NCBI GenBank assembly: GCA_016550395.1
Contig: JABXGY010000184.1
Span: 1 to 5,716, forward strand
Direction: 5' to 3'
From: an archaeon
GTDB lineage: Archaea; Asgardarchaeota; Hermodarchaeia; Hermodarchaeales; Hermodarchaeaceae
Length of the DNA: 5,716 nt
Shown: positions 1-5,355 of the stretch, one piece after another
Position numbering within the stretch: position 1 is the stretch's first letter
Layout: the number at the start of each line of letters is the position of its first letter
Program-made: the position numbers and the translations under genes
Notes under the pieces: model-generated
What the model saw: only the letters and a program-made list of their open reading frames with translations
Told to the model about the DNA's origin: nothing
Database searches by the model: none

Positions 1-452
1 AAGTCAACAAAGCTGCAGTCCGCACCAAACTCGTTGATACCATTATTGAGATAGAAGCAGGTGCCCTCAAAGTCGACGAAGCCGAAATGGTCGTTTCTTG
101 CGGTCGTGGCATCAAAACCCCCGAAAATATCGAAATCGTTGACGAACTTGCTACCGAACTCAACGCCGCCCTCGGTGGTTCCCGTCCTATCGTCGACCAG
201 GGCTGGATGAAACATCACCAACAAGTCGGCCAATCCGGACGCACCATCGCCCCCAAACTCTACATCGCCTGCGGCATCAGCGGCGCCATCCAACATCTCG
301 TCGGCATGCGCACCAGCGACACCATCGTAGCTATCAATAACGACCCCGATGCACCGATTTTCCAAGTAGCTGATTTTTCGATAATTGGTGATCTGTTCCG
401 TGTTGTACCTGCTATAGTAAAAGAGTTGAAGCGTGTGAAGGCTCAGAAGTAG
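1..452 (+). CDS. etfA: Electron transfer flavoprotein alpha subunit, C-terminal part (5' end outside window)
   Basis: This is the last 149 codons (frame from base 3) of the ETF alpha subunit, which with EtfB carries electrons from flavin dehydrogenases to a quinone reductase or similar acceptor. The segment is the FAD-binding C-terminal domain. Visible signatures are VVSCGRGI, the flavin loop GQSGRTIAPKLYIACGISG followed by AIQHLVGM, then VAINNDPDAPIF, VADF and IIGDLFRVVPA just before the C-terminus. Most family members have Lys where the first of these last motifs has its second Asn. The protein ends at the usual place, so the C-terminus is complete. EtfB and the N-terminal half would lie upstream. 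Codon use is odd: to about base 350 it is strongly C-ending (ten of thirteen Ile codons are ATC, all six Lys are AAA), then it changes to Ile ATT/ATA, Leu CTG/TTG and mostly AAG. Family assignment is very secure; the electron partner is unknown. Confidence 0.96.
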   Translation, partial: VNKAAVRTKLVDTIIEIEAGALKVDEAEMVVSCGRGIKTPENIEIVDELATELNAALGGSRPIVDQGWMKHHQQVGQSGRTIAPKLYIACGISGAIQHLVGMRTSDTIVAINNDPDAPIFQVADFSIIGDLFRVVPAIVKELKRVKAQK

Positions 453-455
453 TTA

Positions 456-461
456 TTTTTT
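456..461 (+). terminator. T6 run just after etfA
   Basis: Six T residues lie three bases after the etfA stop codon, with no GC-rich hairpin before them. Archaeal transcription commonly ends at such bare T-runs, so this is a plausible etfA terminator. It is short, and read-through is possible. Confidence 0.45.
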
Positions 462-492
462 GAGTTTAATAAATTGTGTTGATAATGATTAG

Positions 493-627
493 GTGTCGGA
501 GAGCTTTATAATAACAGTGAATGGGATAGCTGGACTAATCTTGCTCGACATCGAAGGATCCCTCATCACAGTAAAGACAGATGATGCGCCAGCGGCGTGG
601 ATCCAGGCGAGTAGGGGGGTCTGGTGA
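493..627 (+). CDS. Possible 44-codon small ORF, GTG start
   Basis: A GTG codon directly after an in-frame TAG opens 44 codons ending in TGA. The translation begins VSESFIITVNGIAGLILLDI and continues with alternating hydrophobic residues and a DDAPAAW segment. It reads like a beta-rich small protein more than random sequence does. Against it: no clear ribosome site, no ATG, no recognised family, and an opposing frame on the other strand. It could be the remnant of a larger gene. Low confidence. Confidence 0.15.
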   Translation: MSESFIITVNGIAGLILLDIEGSLITVKTDDAPAAWIQASRGVW

Positions 628-639
628 GTCGGCAGCCAT
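535..639 (-). CDS. Possible 34-codon small ORF with one CxxC knuckle
   Basis: An ATG at 639 opens 34 codons to TAG. The frame remains open upstream to 735, giving 66 codons in all. The C-terminal half reads RRWRIICLYCDEGSFDVEQD, which has one CxxC zinc-knuckle-like pair. Its codons are C-ending (CGC, ATC, GAC) like the early part of etfA. One CxxC alone is not a full zinc ribbon, and there is no clear ribosome site. It could be the tail of a decayed zinc-ribbon gene or chance. It conflicts with the plus-strand candidate over the same bases. Confidence 0.18.
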   Translation of the reverse strand: MAADSPDPPTRLDPRRWRIICLYCDEGSFDVEQD

Positions 640-674
640 CGAGCATCCCACGACAGAATCTATTGGTTGTAGGA

Positions 675-682
675 GTATAAAT
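675..682 (+). promoter_or_regulatory. TATA-like box in the spacer
   Basis: The octamer TATAAATA, preceded by purine-rich AGGAG, resembles an archaeal TATA element. Initiation would be expected about 25 bases downstream, near 705, leaving a leader of about 160-190 bases before the molybdopterin gene. No B-recognition element is clear. Chance occurrence is quite possible. Confidence 0.25.
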
Positions 683-820
683 ACGGAAGGGACGGGAGGC
701 AAAGTAAAAGCAACTTTTTGGGCAACGGTGAGGCTTTAAAGAAAGAGAGATAGAACCTACCACCCAGAATTGGGTCAAGGATAGTGGAATTCAGAAAGAA
801 TTACGATCTGTAAAGGTTTG

Positions 821-829
821 GAAATTAAG
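821..829 (+). promoter_or_regulatory. Weak TATA-like element close to the molybdopterin gene
   Basis: An AT-rich GAAATTAAG element follows GGTTTG. Typical archaeal spacing would place initiation near 850, just before the ribosome-site-like AGGAAGGTGG and the ATG at 864. It fits a short-leader promoter for the downstream gene but is a weak match. Confidence 0.22.
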
Positions 830-863
830 AATCATTTTGTCCGGTGGATTCATAGGAAGGTGG

Positions 864-878
864 ATGTCGCATAGTTAA
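864..878 (+). other. Four-codon ATG ORF in frame with the downstream gene, preceded by AGGAAGGTGG
   Basis: ATG at 864 follows a purine-rich AGGAAGGTGG and is in the same frame as the molybdopterin gene, but reaches TAA after four codons (MSHS, stop). Four more sense codons lead to the TTG at 891. It may be the ancestral start cut off by a nonsense change, a mini leader ORF with re-initiation at 891, or chance. The ribosome-site spacing is short, about three bases from the last GG of AAGG. Confidence 0.35.
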
Positions 879-890
879 TCCTCAGTATTC

Positions 891-1967
891 TTGAGTACAG
901 CTAGCAGGAGTAGATATGGTGAGTTTTTGAACAGGTCGGTTGCATATGCTATTGGCTTACTAGCGTTGTGCTGTATTCCGCTTTTGCTTATCGGTGTAAT
1001 TGGATATTCACGGTCAACAATCACTCCTAATGATCAGTTTTTTACAATACAGATTGATGAGGTTCCTCAACTGAATGCATCGACATGGACCTTGTTTGTA
1101 GATGGTCAAGTAGCAAATTCCTTGAACCTGACCTATGAAGAATTTACTGCGCTTCCGAATACAACGTTGATTGCGACATTACAATGTGTGGAAGGGATTT
1201 CAGGAACCGCTGAATGGCGGGGAGTAAAAGTAGCGAATATACTCGATCTAGCTCAAATTGACACCAATGCCTTTGATGTCGTCTTTTATAGCGCTGATGG
1301 GTATTCATCCTCTCTTACAATTGAAGAGGCGAGTGCAGCAGATGTGTTGCTGGCCTTTGAAATGAATGGTGAGGTTCTCCCTATTGAACATGGCTTCCCA
1401 ACGCGGGTTGTTGCACCTGGTCATTTTGGATACAAGTGGGTGAAGTGGGTCACGCACATCGAAATCGTTGATTATGATTATATTGGTTACTGGGAATCAC
1501 GGGGATGGGCTGATAATGCGCAATTTTCACTTACATCGCACTGGAGCTTGCATGCTATTTTGTTTTCCTTAACGTATCTACTGGGTGCCATAGCATTGAT
1601 TACGGGTTTGAAGTTTACGCGTCGAACTGACGCGTTTTCTGATCTTCCGGCTTTCATCACCCCTAAGGTACACAAAGGGATATCAATAGCTTATTTTGCA
1701 TCTGTGGTCGGTGTGTTCATCTACTGGGCAACCCTTACTATTCTGCTTCGTGGAGCACTTTTTTACACGTTTCATGGGATCATAGCTTTAATCGTCATTA
1801 TTTTACACGGTATTGGTGGAATTATAGCGAGAAAGCAAAGGATGACAAAGCCTGTCATCCGGAAACGCCACTTTGATCTTCATCTGTATGGCTTCCTCTT
1901 GTTCACGCTAACTATCATTACCGGTTTTCTCCTCACACAAGGTTGGAGTATCCTCTATATCTACTAG
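891..1967 (+). CDS. Membrane-anchored sulfite oxidase/YedY-like molybdopterin oxidoreductase fused to a haem-b-type membrane domain
   Basis: The 358 residues predict three parts. A basic N-terminus and signal-anchor helix (about 17-39) come first. An extracytoplasmic molybdopterin domain of the sulfite oxidase/YedY type (about 55-200) follows, with the expected Mo-ligand Cys99 in LQCVEG, WRGVKV, and GFPTRVVAPGHFGYKWVKW. Last are four transmembrane helices (about 220-240, 262-286, 292-314, 329-350). Histidines at 217/221 and 295 lie near the outer face, and 261, 306 and 327/331 toward the inner face, as expected for b-type haems. Basic loops at 241-262 and 314-327 fit the positive-inside rule. 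The layout looks like a one-chain version of the YedY-YedZ pair, passing membrane electrons to or from the Mo centre; the substrate is unknown (sulfoxide, sulfite or other). There is no ATG start. TTG at 891 is the first start after an in-frame TAA at 876; TTG at 927, preceded by GGTGAG, is an alternative that still keeps the anchor helix. Family is secure, start is not. Confidence 0.9.
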   Translation: MSTASRSRYGEFLNRSVAYAIGLLALCCIPLLLIGVIGYSRSTITPNDQFFTIQIDEVPQLNASTWTLFVDGQVANSLNLTYEEFTALPNTTLIATLQCVEGISGTAEWRGVKVANILDLAQIDTNAFDVVFYSADGYSSSLTIEEASAADVLLAFEMNGEVLPIEHGFPTRVVAPGHFGYKWVKWVTHIEIVDYDYIGYWESRGWADNAQFSLTSHWSLHAILFSLTYLLGAIALITGLKFTRRTDAFSDLPAFITPKVHKGISIAYFASVVGVFIYWATLTILLRGALFYTFHGIIALIVIILHGIGGIIARKQRMTKPVIRKRHFDLHLYGFLLFTLTIITGFLLTQGWSILYIY

Positions 1968-1986
1968 GAAAGTGCAGAAGGAATGC

Positions 1987-1992
1987 AAAAAA
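1987..1992 (-). terminator. T6 run ending the minus-strand cluster
   Basis: The six A residues on the plus strand are a T6 run on the minus strand, 15 bases beyond the methyltransferase stop and inside the 40-base gap between convergent genes. This is the place and form expected for an archaeal terminator of the minus-strand cluster. Confidence 0.45.
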
Positions 1993-2007
1993 CAAATCTA
2001 TTAATAA

Positions 2008-2769
2008 TTACTTAGATGCCACGGAGAGGAGATTTCTGTTTTCTAAGGGTGAAAAGGGATTTTTTTGGTAATTACTAAAGAAAGATATTCTTGTAAATCC
2101 AGTTTTTTGTAGAATCGATTCGAGTTTTGATTTATTTATTTGAAGGATAGACTGGGAGACTGTTTTGGCACGCCAGCTAGTTTCTGTTTTGATGAACCCA
2201 GTAAAAACAAGTTGAACATTCATTGAATCGGTGATAGGTTCGAAGAATCGGGCAAAAATTACTTCATTTCCTTTTGCTGTTTTTCCGGATTTTAGAGGGA
2301 AGAACCGGAAGCCTGTGTGCTGTATTTCATCAAAATTTAAGATTTGGGCAACGAATATTCCCTTTTCTCCAAGAAGCGAATAAGCTCCTTCTAGAGTACT
2401 TTGAACTGCTTGGAGAGTGGGGAGTAAAGCGAGCGAATTTCCAATACATAGAATCAAATCAAAGGAACCTTCGACAACATCAGTCGCTTTTTGCATATCA
2501 GCAGTAATGAATTCAACGGCAACTTGGTTTATTTGAGCGTACTTTTCAGCAGCTGCTATCATTGTTGAACTCAAATCAAGCCCTATGACATCAAATCCCT
2601 CTAAGGCAAGGGCGATTGCATGTCGACCACTCCCACAGGCCAAGTCGAGTATACGGGCTGTTTTATGATTTTTGAGAAGAGAAGAGAAGAATGGTAGTTC
2701 ATTGCTTAGGCGTTGTGTCCAATCAATGGCTTGATCATAGATGAGGGCAAGGTCTTCGAATACGACCAT
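2008..2769 (-). CDS. Class I SAM-dependent methyltransferase, glycine N-methyltransferase-like
   Basis: The 253-residue protein has the Rossmann methyltransferase core. Motif I is ILDLACGSGRH (40-50). The acidic residue after strand 2 is Asp65 in VIGLDLS, strand 3 ends in ITADMQ with Asp91, and motif IV is FDLILCIGNSLALLP (103-117). The last motif closely resembles the ICLGNSF.HLPD signature of glycine/sarcosine N-methyltransferases. The C-terminal half (about 150-250) is a strand-rich substrate domain followed by LLSVASK. The acceptor is unknown and could be a small amine, an amino acid or another metabolite. The gene starts at ATG 21 bases after the dehalogenase-like gene, with no obvious ribosome site of its own, which suggests translation from a shared message. 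No transmembrane segment, so cytoplasmic. Fold assignment is secure; the subfamily is a motif-based inference. Confidence 0.9.
   Translation of the reverse strand: MVVFEDLALIYDQAIDWTQRLSNELPFFSSLLKNHKTARILDLACGSGRHAIALALEGFDVIGLDLSSTMIAAAEKYAQINQVAVEFITADMQKATDVVEGSFDLILCIGNSLALLPTLQAVQSTLEGAYSLLGEKGIFVAQILNFDEIQHTGFRFFPLKSGKTAKGNEVIFARFFEPITDSMNVQLVFTGFIKTETSWRAKTVSQSILQINKSKLESILQKTGFTRISFFSNYQKNPFSPLENRNLLSVASK
2060..2066 (+). terminator. T7 run downstream of the molybdopterin gene
   Basis: A run of seven T lies about 95 bases after the plus-strand stop, inside the 3' end of the opposing methyltransferase gene. It is the first strong plus-strand T-run after that gene. If used, the two convergent transcripts overlap at their 3' ends. 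Weak evidence, since the bases also code on the other strand. Confidence 0.22.
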
Positions 2770-2790
2770 TTAAATCAACATTCCATTGTG

Positions 2791-3858
2791 TTACGTCTTG
2801 AGAGTCCAAAATTCCTCAGGTTGTAAAGGGACCTTGTCAAAGGTATTTTTGGTATAGGGGCAAACCGAGATACACGTTGAACAATCACCCCCGTTGTTAC
2901 ACCAAAATTCGTAGCAAAGTTCTGAATCTACATACCATTTGAGAGCTCCTGCGTTATTAGAAGAACACTTGGGTGTAAAGGTAGGTTCATCATCAAAGGA
3001 GATAGCGTCGACTTCACATGCTTCAGCACACCGCTTGCAACGTCGACAGGTTTCCGTGACTCCAAAGTCAATAGGCGAATCGGGGCGTAAAGGTAGGTTT
3101 GTAAAGATTTTACACAATCGGACTCGAGAACCAAATTGAGGTGTGATAAGTAAGCCGTGGCGACCGAGTTGTCCTAATCCCGCATCGATGGCAAGAGGAA
3201 TACTGATTCCACTATCATTGCCGCATTGGATTGCATCATACCCGAGATTCCGGATGAATTCGCCCAACAGGGCTAATACAAACCCCATACGCGAGTAGCC
3301 AACACCAGTTGCACTTGATGCGGGGATTGCAGGTGAAGTTGCAATTCCTTCAGGATCCATTTCAATAGCCATGACAATTGCAGTATTACAATTCCTAGGA
3401 ATCTCAGTGTCTGCATAAAGCCAGTTTAGATTTAGCTGGCAAATCCCGGTTAAGGAGGCACCGAATAACTGTGCAGCACGTTTGACATATATACTCATTC
3501 TAGCTGGATTCTCAACTTTGTATGGAATTGTTGAAAGATCATGATCGATTTCAGCTTTGGGTTTTCGATATTTTGGGATTCGAGACCGGGCGAAACTGCC
3601 TTGAAAAGTATCATGGAGGGTCCAGGCGGCTTCCTCAAGGGCAAAGTCAACATGAGTGTAACCAGGTTGAGGATCTTTGAGCATTTCAGGAACTCGTTCA
3701 TCAATCATTCGTTGATGACCTGGCCAATTAGGATCTGTGACGACGCGGTTAAAAATAAGATTTTTCAGGTCATATTTGCGTATCTCGTCTGGCTTTATGA
3801 TATAGGGTGGTTGCTTGACCTGTTTGATGTCGCGTTGAAGGAGTCTATTTTTACTCAT
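2791..3858 (-). CDS. Cytoplasmic reductive dehalogenase-like corrinoid/iron-sulfur protein (RdhA homologue)
   Basis: The 355 residues (from ATG at 3858) match the RdhA catalytic core, the B12- and 4Fe-4S-dependent enzymes that remove halogens reductively. Family stretches include the GYSRMGFVLALLGEFIRNLGY segment, CGNDSGISIPLAIDAGLGQLG, and LLITPQFGSRVRL with TNLPL after it. Two ferredoxin-type motifs follow: C271-x2-C274-x2-C277-x3-C281 (with Glu, not Pro, after the last Cys) and C320-x5-C326-x2-C329-x3-C333-Pro. Tyr188, Asn214 and Arg247 keep exactly the spacing (26 and 33) of Tyr246, Asn272 and Arg305 in the crystallised PceA as I recall it. There is no twin-arginine signal and no RdhB-like anchor gene in the window, so the protein should be cytoplasmic and is not evidently respiratory. 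A TTG at 3882 would add eight residues, but ATG at 3858 has GAGGTG at proper spacing. The gene lies 49 bases after kynureninase. Substrate unknown; a non-dehalogenating corrinoid reductase is possible. Confidence 0.9.
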   Translation of the reverse strand: MSKNRLLQRDIKQVKQPPYIIKPDEIRKYDLKNLIFNRVVTDPNWPGHQRMIDERVPEMLKDPQPGYTHVDFALEEAAWTLHDTFQGSFARSRIPKYRKPKAEIDHDLSTIPYKVENPARMSIYVKRAAQLFGASLTGICQLNLNWLYADTEIPRNCNTAIVMAIEMDPEGIATSPAIPASSATGVGYSRMGFVLALLGEFIRNLGYDAIQCGNDSGISIPLAIDAGLGQLGRHGLLITPQFGSRVRLCKIFTNLPLRPDSPIDFGVTETCRRCKRCAEACEVDAISFDDEPTFTPKCSSNNAGALKWYVDSELCYEFWCNNGGDCSTCISVCPYTKNTFDKVPLQPEEFWTLKT

Positions 3859-3865
3859 GCCATTA

Positions 3866-3873
3866 CACCTCTT
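3866..3873 (-). promoter_or_regulatory. Ribosome binding site AAGAGGTG deciding the RdhA-like start
   Basis: On the minus strand AAGAGGTG ends seven bases before the ATG at 3858. It lies inside the longer TTG-initiated reading (3882), so it favours the ATG. It matches the GGAGGTG core of archaeal Shine-Dalgarno sites well. Confidence 0.65.
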
Positions 3874-3907
3874 AGATTGCAAACATTTGGAGCTTTTTCA
3901 GGGTTGT

Positions 3908-5173
3908 TTACGAACTACTAGCAATTTTCAATATTTCGGCGAACTGATATACTTCGGTGAAAGTATTGTAGAAAGGGGTTGGGGCAACTCGAATTACATC
4001 AGGTTCTCGCCAATCACAATAAATGCCTGATTGTGTAAGCTGATTGAAGAGCGCCTTCCCATTATGGTGGGTTCGAATTGAGAGTTGGCAACCACGCTGA
4101 GTTGGATCAGTGGGGGTAAGTATTGAGAAGTGTTTAGTGCCCAGTTTATGGATTAGAAATTCCAGGTAACCAGTTAATAGCACTGATTTTTCACGTAATT
4201 TTTTCATGGATACTTCGTCAAAGAGTTTCAAAGAAGCGTCCAAGGGAGCGAGGATTAGTGGTGAAATACAACTTATCTGCCAACCCCCTGCTCCAAAAAT
4301 TGGGTCGATATCTGTACGCATCATGAACCGGTTTTCTAGTTTATTACCCCACCAGCCTTCGAACCGTGGAAAATCCTTGGAACCGTAATGGTTTTCATGG
4401 ATAAAACATGCACCGGGTCCTGCGGGACCACCATTCATGTATTTATAAGTACACCAGACAGCAAAATCCACTTGCCAATCATGTAGGTTTAAGATAATAT
4501 TCCCCGCAGCATGAGCAAGATCATAACCAACAATACAGCCATGTTTCTGACCCAATCTAGCGATTCGTTGAAGATCGAAAGCTTGTCCTGAATAGTAATT
4601 CACCCCACCAAGAAGAATGAGGGCAATCGATTCACCTTCCTTTTCCATGATCATTTTGAAGTCTTCCAGACTAGGTGTAGCATTCTTTGATGAGACTTCG
4701 AGTAATGCAGTATCTGGATCTAAACCATGGAATCGCATCTGTGATTTGATAGCATATTGATCGCTCGGGAATGCCTTTTCTTCGATGAGTACTTTGAATC
4801 GTGATAATGTTGGACGATAAAAGGAGACGAGCATTAGATGCAAATTCACTGTTAAGGAATTCATGAGGACGACTTCTAATGGTTTCGCGCCTACTATCTG
4901 AGCAACACTTTCCTTGAGTTGATCCTCGTATTTTACCCATGGATTCTTCCCGTGACTGAAGGCTTCAACGCCCCATCGTTCCCAGTCCTTCATCACTGAT
5001 TCGACATGCATTCTTGCTGTTTTGGGCTGTAATCCCAACGAATTGCCTAAGAAATAGATTTCTTGTTTACCATCCTCATCGATGGGTAAATGAAAGGATT
5101 CGCGATACGAGGAAAGGGGATCTTTGTCATCCATCTTTGAGGCATAGGATTTCTCTGAAGAATAAGTAGCCAT
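3908..5173 (-). CDS. kynU: Kynureninase (PLP-dependent), eukaryote-like type
   Basis: Kynureninase splits L-kynurenine (or 3-hydroxykynurenine) into anthranilate (or 3-hydroxyanthranilate) and alanine in tryptophan breakdown. The 421 residues (from ATG at 5173) carry the family motifs in order: FLGNSLGL (41-48), LMNSLTVNLH (103-112), AFPSDQYAI (134-142), GVNYYSGQ (190-197), GYDLAHAAGN with Asp218 and His221, WCTYKYMNGG with the PLP lysine Lys244, EGWWGN, GWQIS, SVLLTGYLEFL, RGCQLSI and DVIRVAPTPFYN. Asp-to-Lys spacing (26) equals human Asp250-Lys276. Length is normal. Two substrate-pocket positions differ from the human enzyme: Phe72 for His102 and Cys302 for Asn333. The longer reading from TTG at 5248 adds 25 residues without family motifs. 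ATG at 5182 is too close to GAGGAG, and ATG at 5173 has 10-base spacing. First gene of the cluster; cytoplasmic. No other kynurenine-pathway gene is in the window. Confidence 0.95.
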   Translation of the reverse strand: MATYSSEKSYASKMDDKDPLSSYRESFHLPIDEDGKQEIYFLGNSLGLQPKTARMHVESVMKDWERWGVEAFSHGKNPWVKYEDQLKESVAQIVGAKPLEVVLMNSLTVNLHLMLVSFYRPTLSRFKVLIEEKAFPSDQYAIKSQMRFHGLDPDTALLEVSSKNATPSLEDFKMIMEKEGESIALILLGGVNYYSGQAFDLQRIARLGQKHGCIVGYDLAHAAGNIILNLHDWQVDFAVWCTYKYMNGGPAGPGACFIHENHYGSKDFPRFEGWWGNKLENRFMMRTDIDPIFGAGGWQISCISPLILAPLDASLKLFDEVSMKKLREKSVLLTGYLEFLIHKLGTKHFSILTPTDPTQRGCQLSIRTHHNGKALFNQLTQSGIYCDWREPDVIRVAPTPFYNTFTEVYQFAEILKIASSS

Positions 5174-5183
5174 GTGGACCATG

Positions 5184-5189
5184 CTCCTC
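5184..5189 (-). promoter_or_regulatory. Ribosome binding site GAGGAG upstream of kynureninase
   Basis: GAGGAG on the minus strand lies 10 bases before ATG 5173 and one base before ATG 5182. The spacing favours 5173, though the three-residue difference has no effect on the domain call. Confidence 0.5.
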
Positions 5190-5260
5190 GAGTTATGTGG
5201 ATATCTTAATCCTCTTAAGCCACTAGGCAAAATCAACAAATTACACAAAGTAGAGAAATG

Positions 5261-5308
5261 ATTCGACTAGACGAGTATTAGATGGCCCGTTTTATCCCTG
5301 TGTCGAAT
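5261..5308. promoter_or_regulatory. 7-bp inverted repeat in the kynureninase upstream region
   Basis: ATTCGAC (5261-5267) and GTCGAAT (5302-5308) are perfect inverted copies 34 bases apart, in the spacer between the acidic-protein gene and kynureninase. Such a pair could be a regulator site or chance. AT-rich TATA-like stretches lie beside it on the minus strand (ATAAAA near 5291-5296, TTTTATT near 5307-5313), so the cluster promoter is probably here. The exact element cannot be fixed. Confidence 0.2.
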
Positions 5309-5339
5309 AAAATGTCAAGGTCATACTGAAGGATGTTGG

Positions 5340-5355
5340 AGAACCCTGAGGTTCT
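5340..5355 (-). other. Short hairpin overlapping the stop of the acidic-protein gene
   Basis: AGAACC and GGTTCT form a perfect 6-bp stem around a four-base loop and overlap the first two bases of the stop codon. No T-run follows on the minus strand, so it is not a classic terminator. It may be a 3' mRNA structure or chance. Confidence 0.25.

Larger units (their letters stand above)
453..863. other. Gene-poor spacer with GC-rich patch
   Basis: About 410 bases with no gene I can defend. Positions 541-650 are about 59% GC, against about 42% in the surroundings, and stop codons are scarce there in several frames. This produces short competing open frames on both strands, listed separately, including a 70-codon minus-strand frame at 566-778 whose translation looks like low-quality noise. 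I see no tRNA T-loop, no RNase P or SRP core motif, and no convincing long stem. The patch could be a decayed gene, a small gene, or part of a structured RNA; none is proven. Confidence 0.5.

Noticed and set aside
575..640. Possible box C/D sRNA around ATGATGC near 581
   Set aside because: The box C match is incomplete in its last base, and no box D at suitable spacing was seen.
581..739. 52-codon plus-strand ORF starting ATG ATG
   Set aside because: Composition (RRGSRRVGGSGES) is typical of antisense or GC-patch noise; no ribosome site or family likeness.
764..777. Small hairpin ACCCA-GAAT-TGGGT as a terminator or attenuator
   Set aside because: Only five base pairs, no following T-run and no gene ending beside it; expected by chance.
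566..778. 70-codon minus-strand ORF in the spacer
   Set aside because: Its translation is Arg/Pro/Ser/Cys-rich with no motif or ribosome site, and it depends on low stop density in the GC-rich patch. An overlapping frame looks more protein-like.
876..878. Stop-codon recoding (selenocysteine or pyrrolysine) before the molybdopterin gene
   Set aside because: The codon is TAA, which neither known system uses, so a downstream TTG start is simpler.
3541..3921. 126-codon plus-strand ORF
   Set aside because: It is antisense to the RdhA-like gene and runs into the gap before kynureninase; the minus-strand frame has clear family motifs and this one has none.
4671..4940. 89-codon minus-strand ORF inside kynureninase
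   Set aside because: Out-of-frame shadow of strongly conserved kynureninase sequence.
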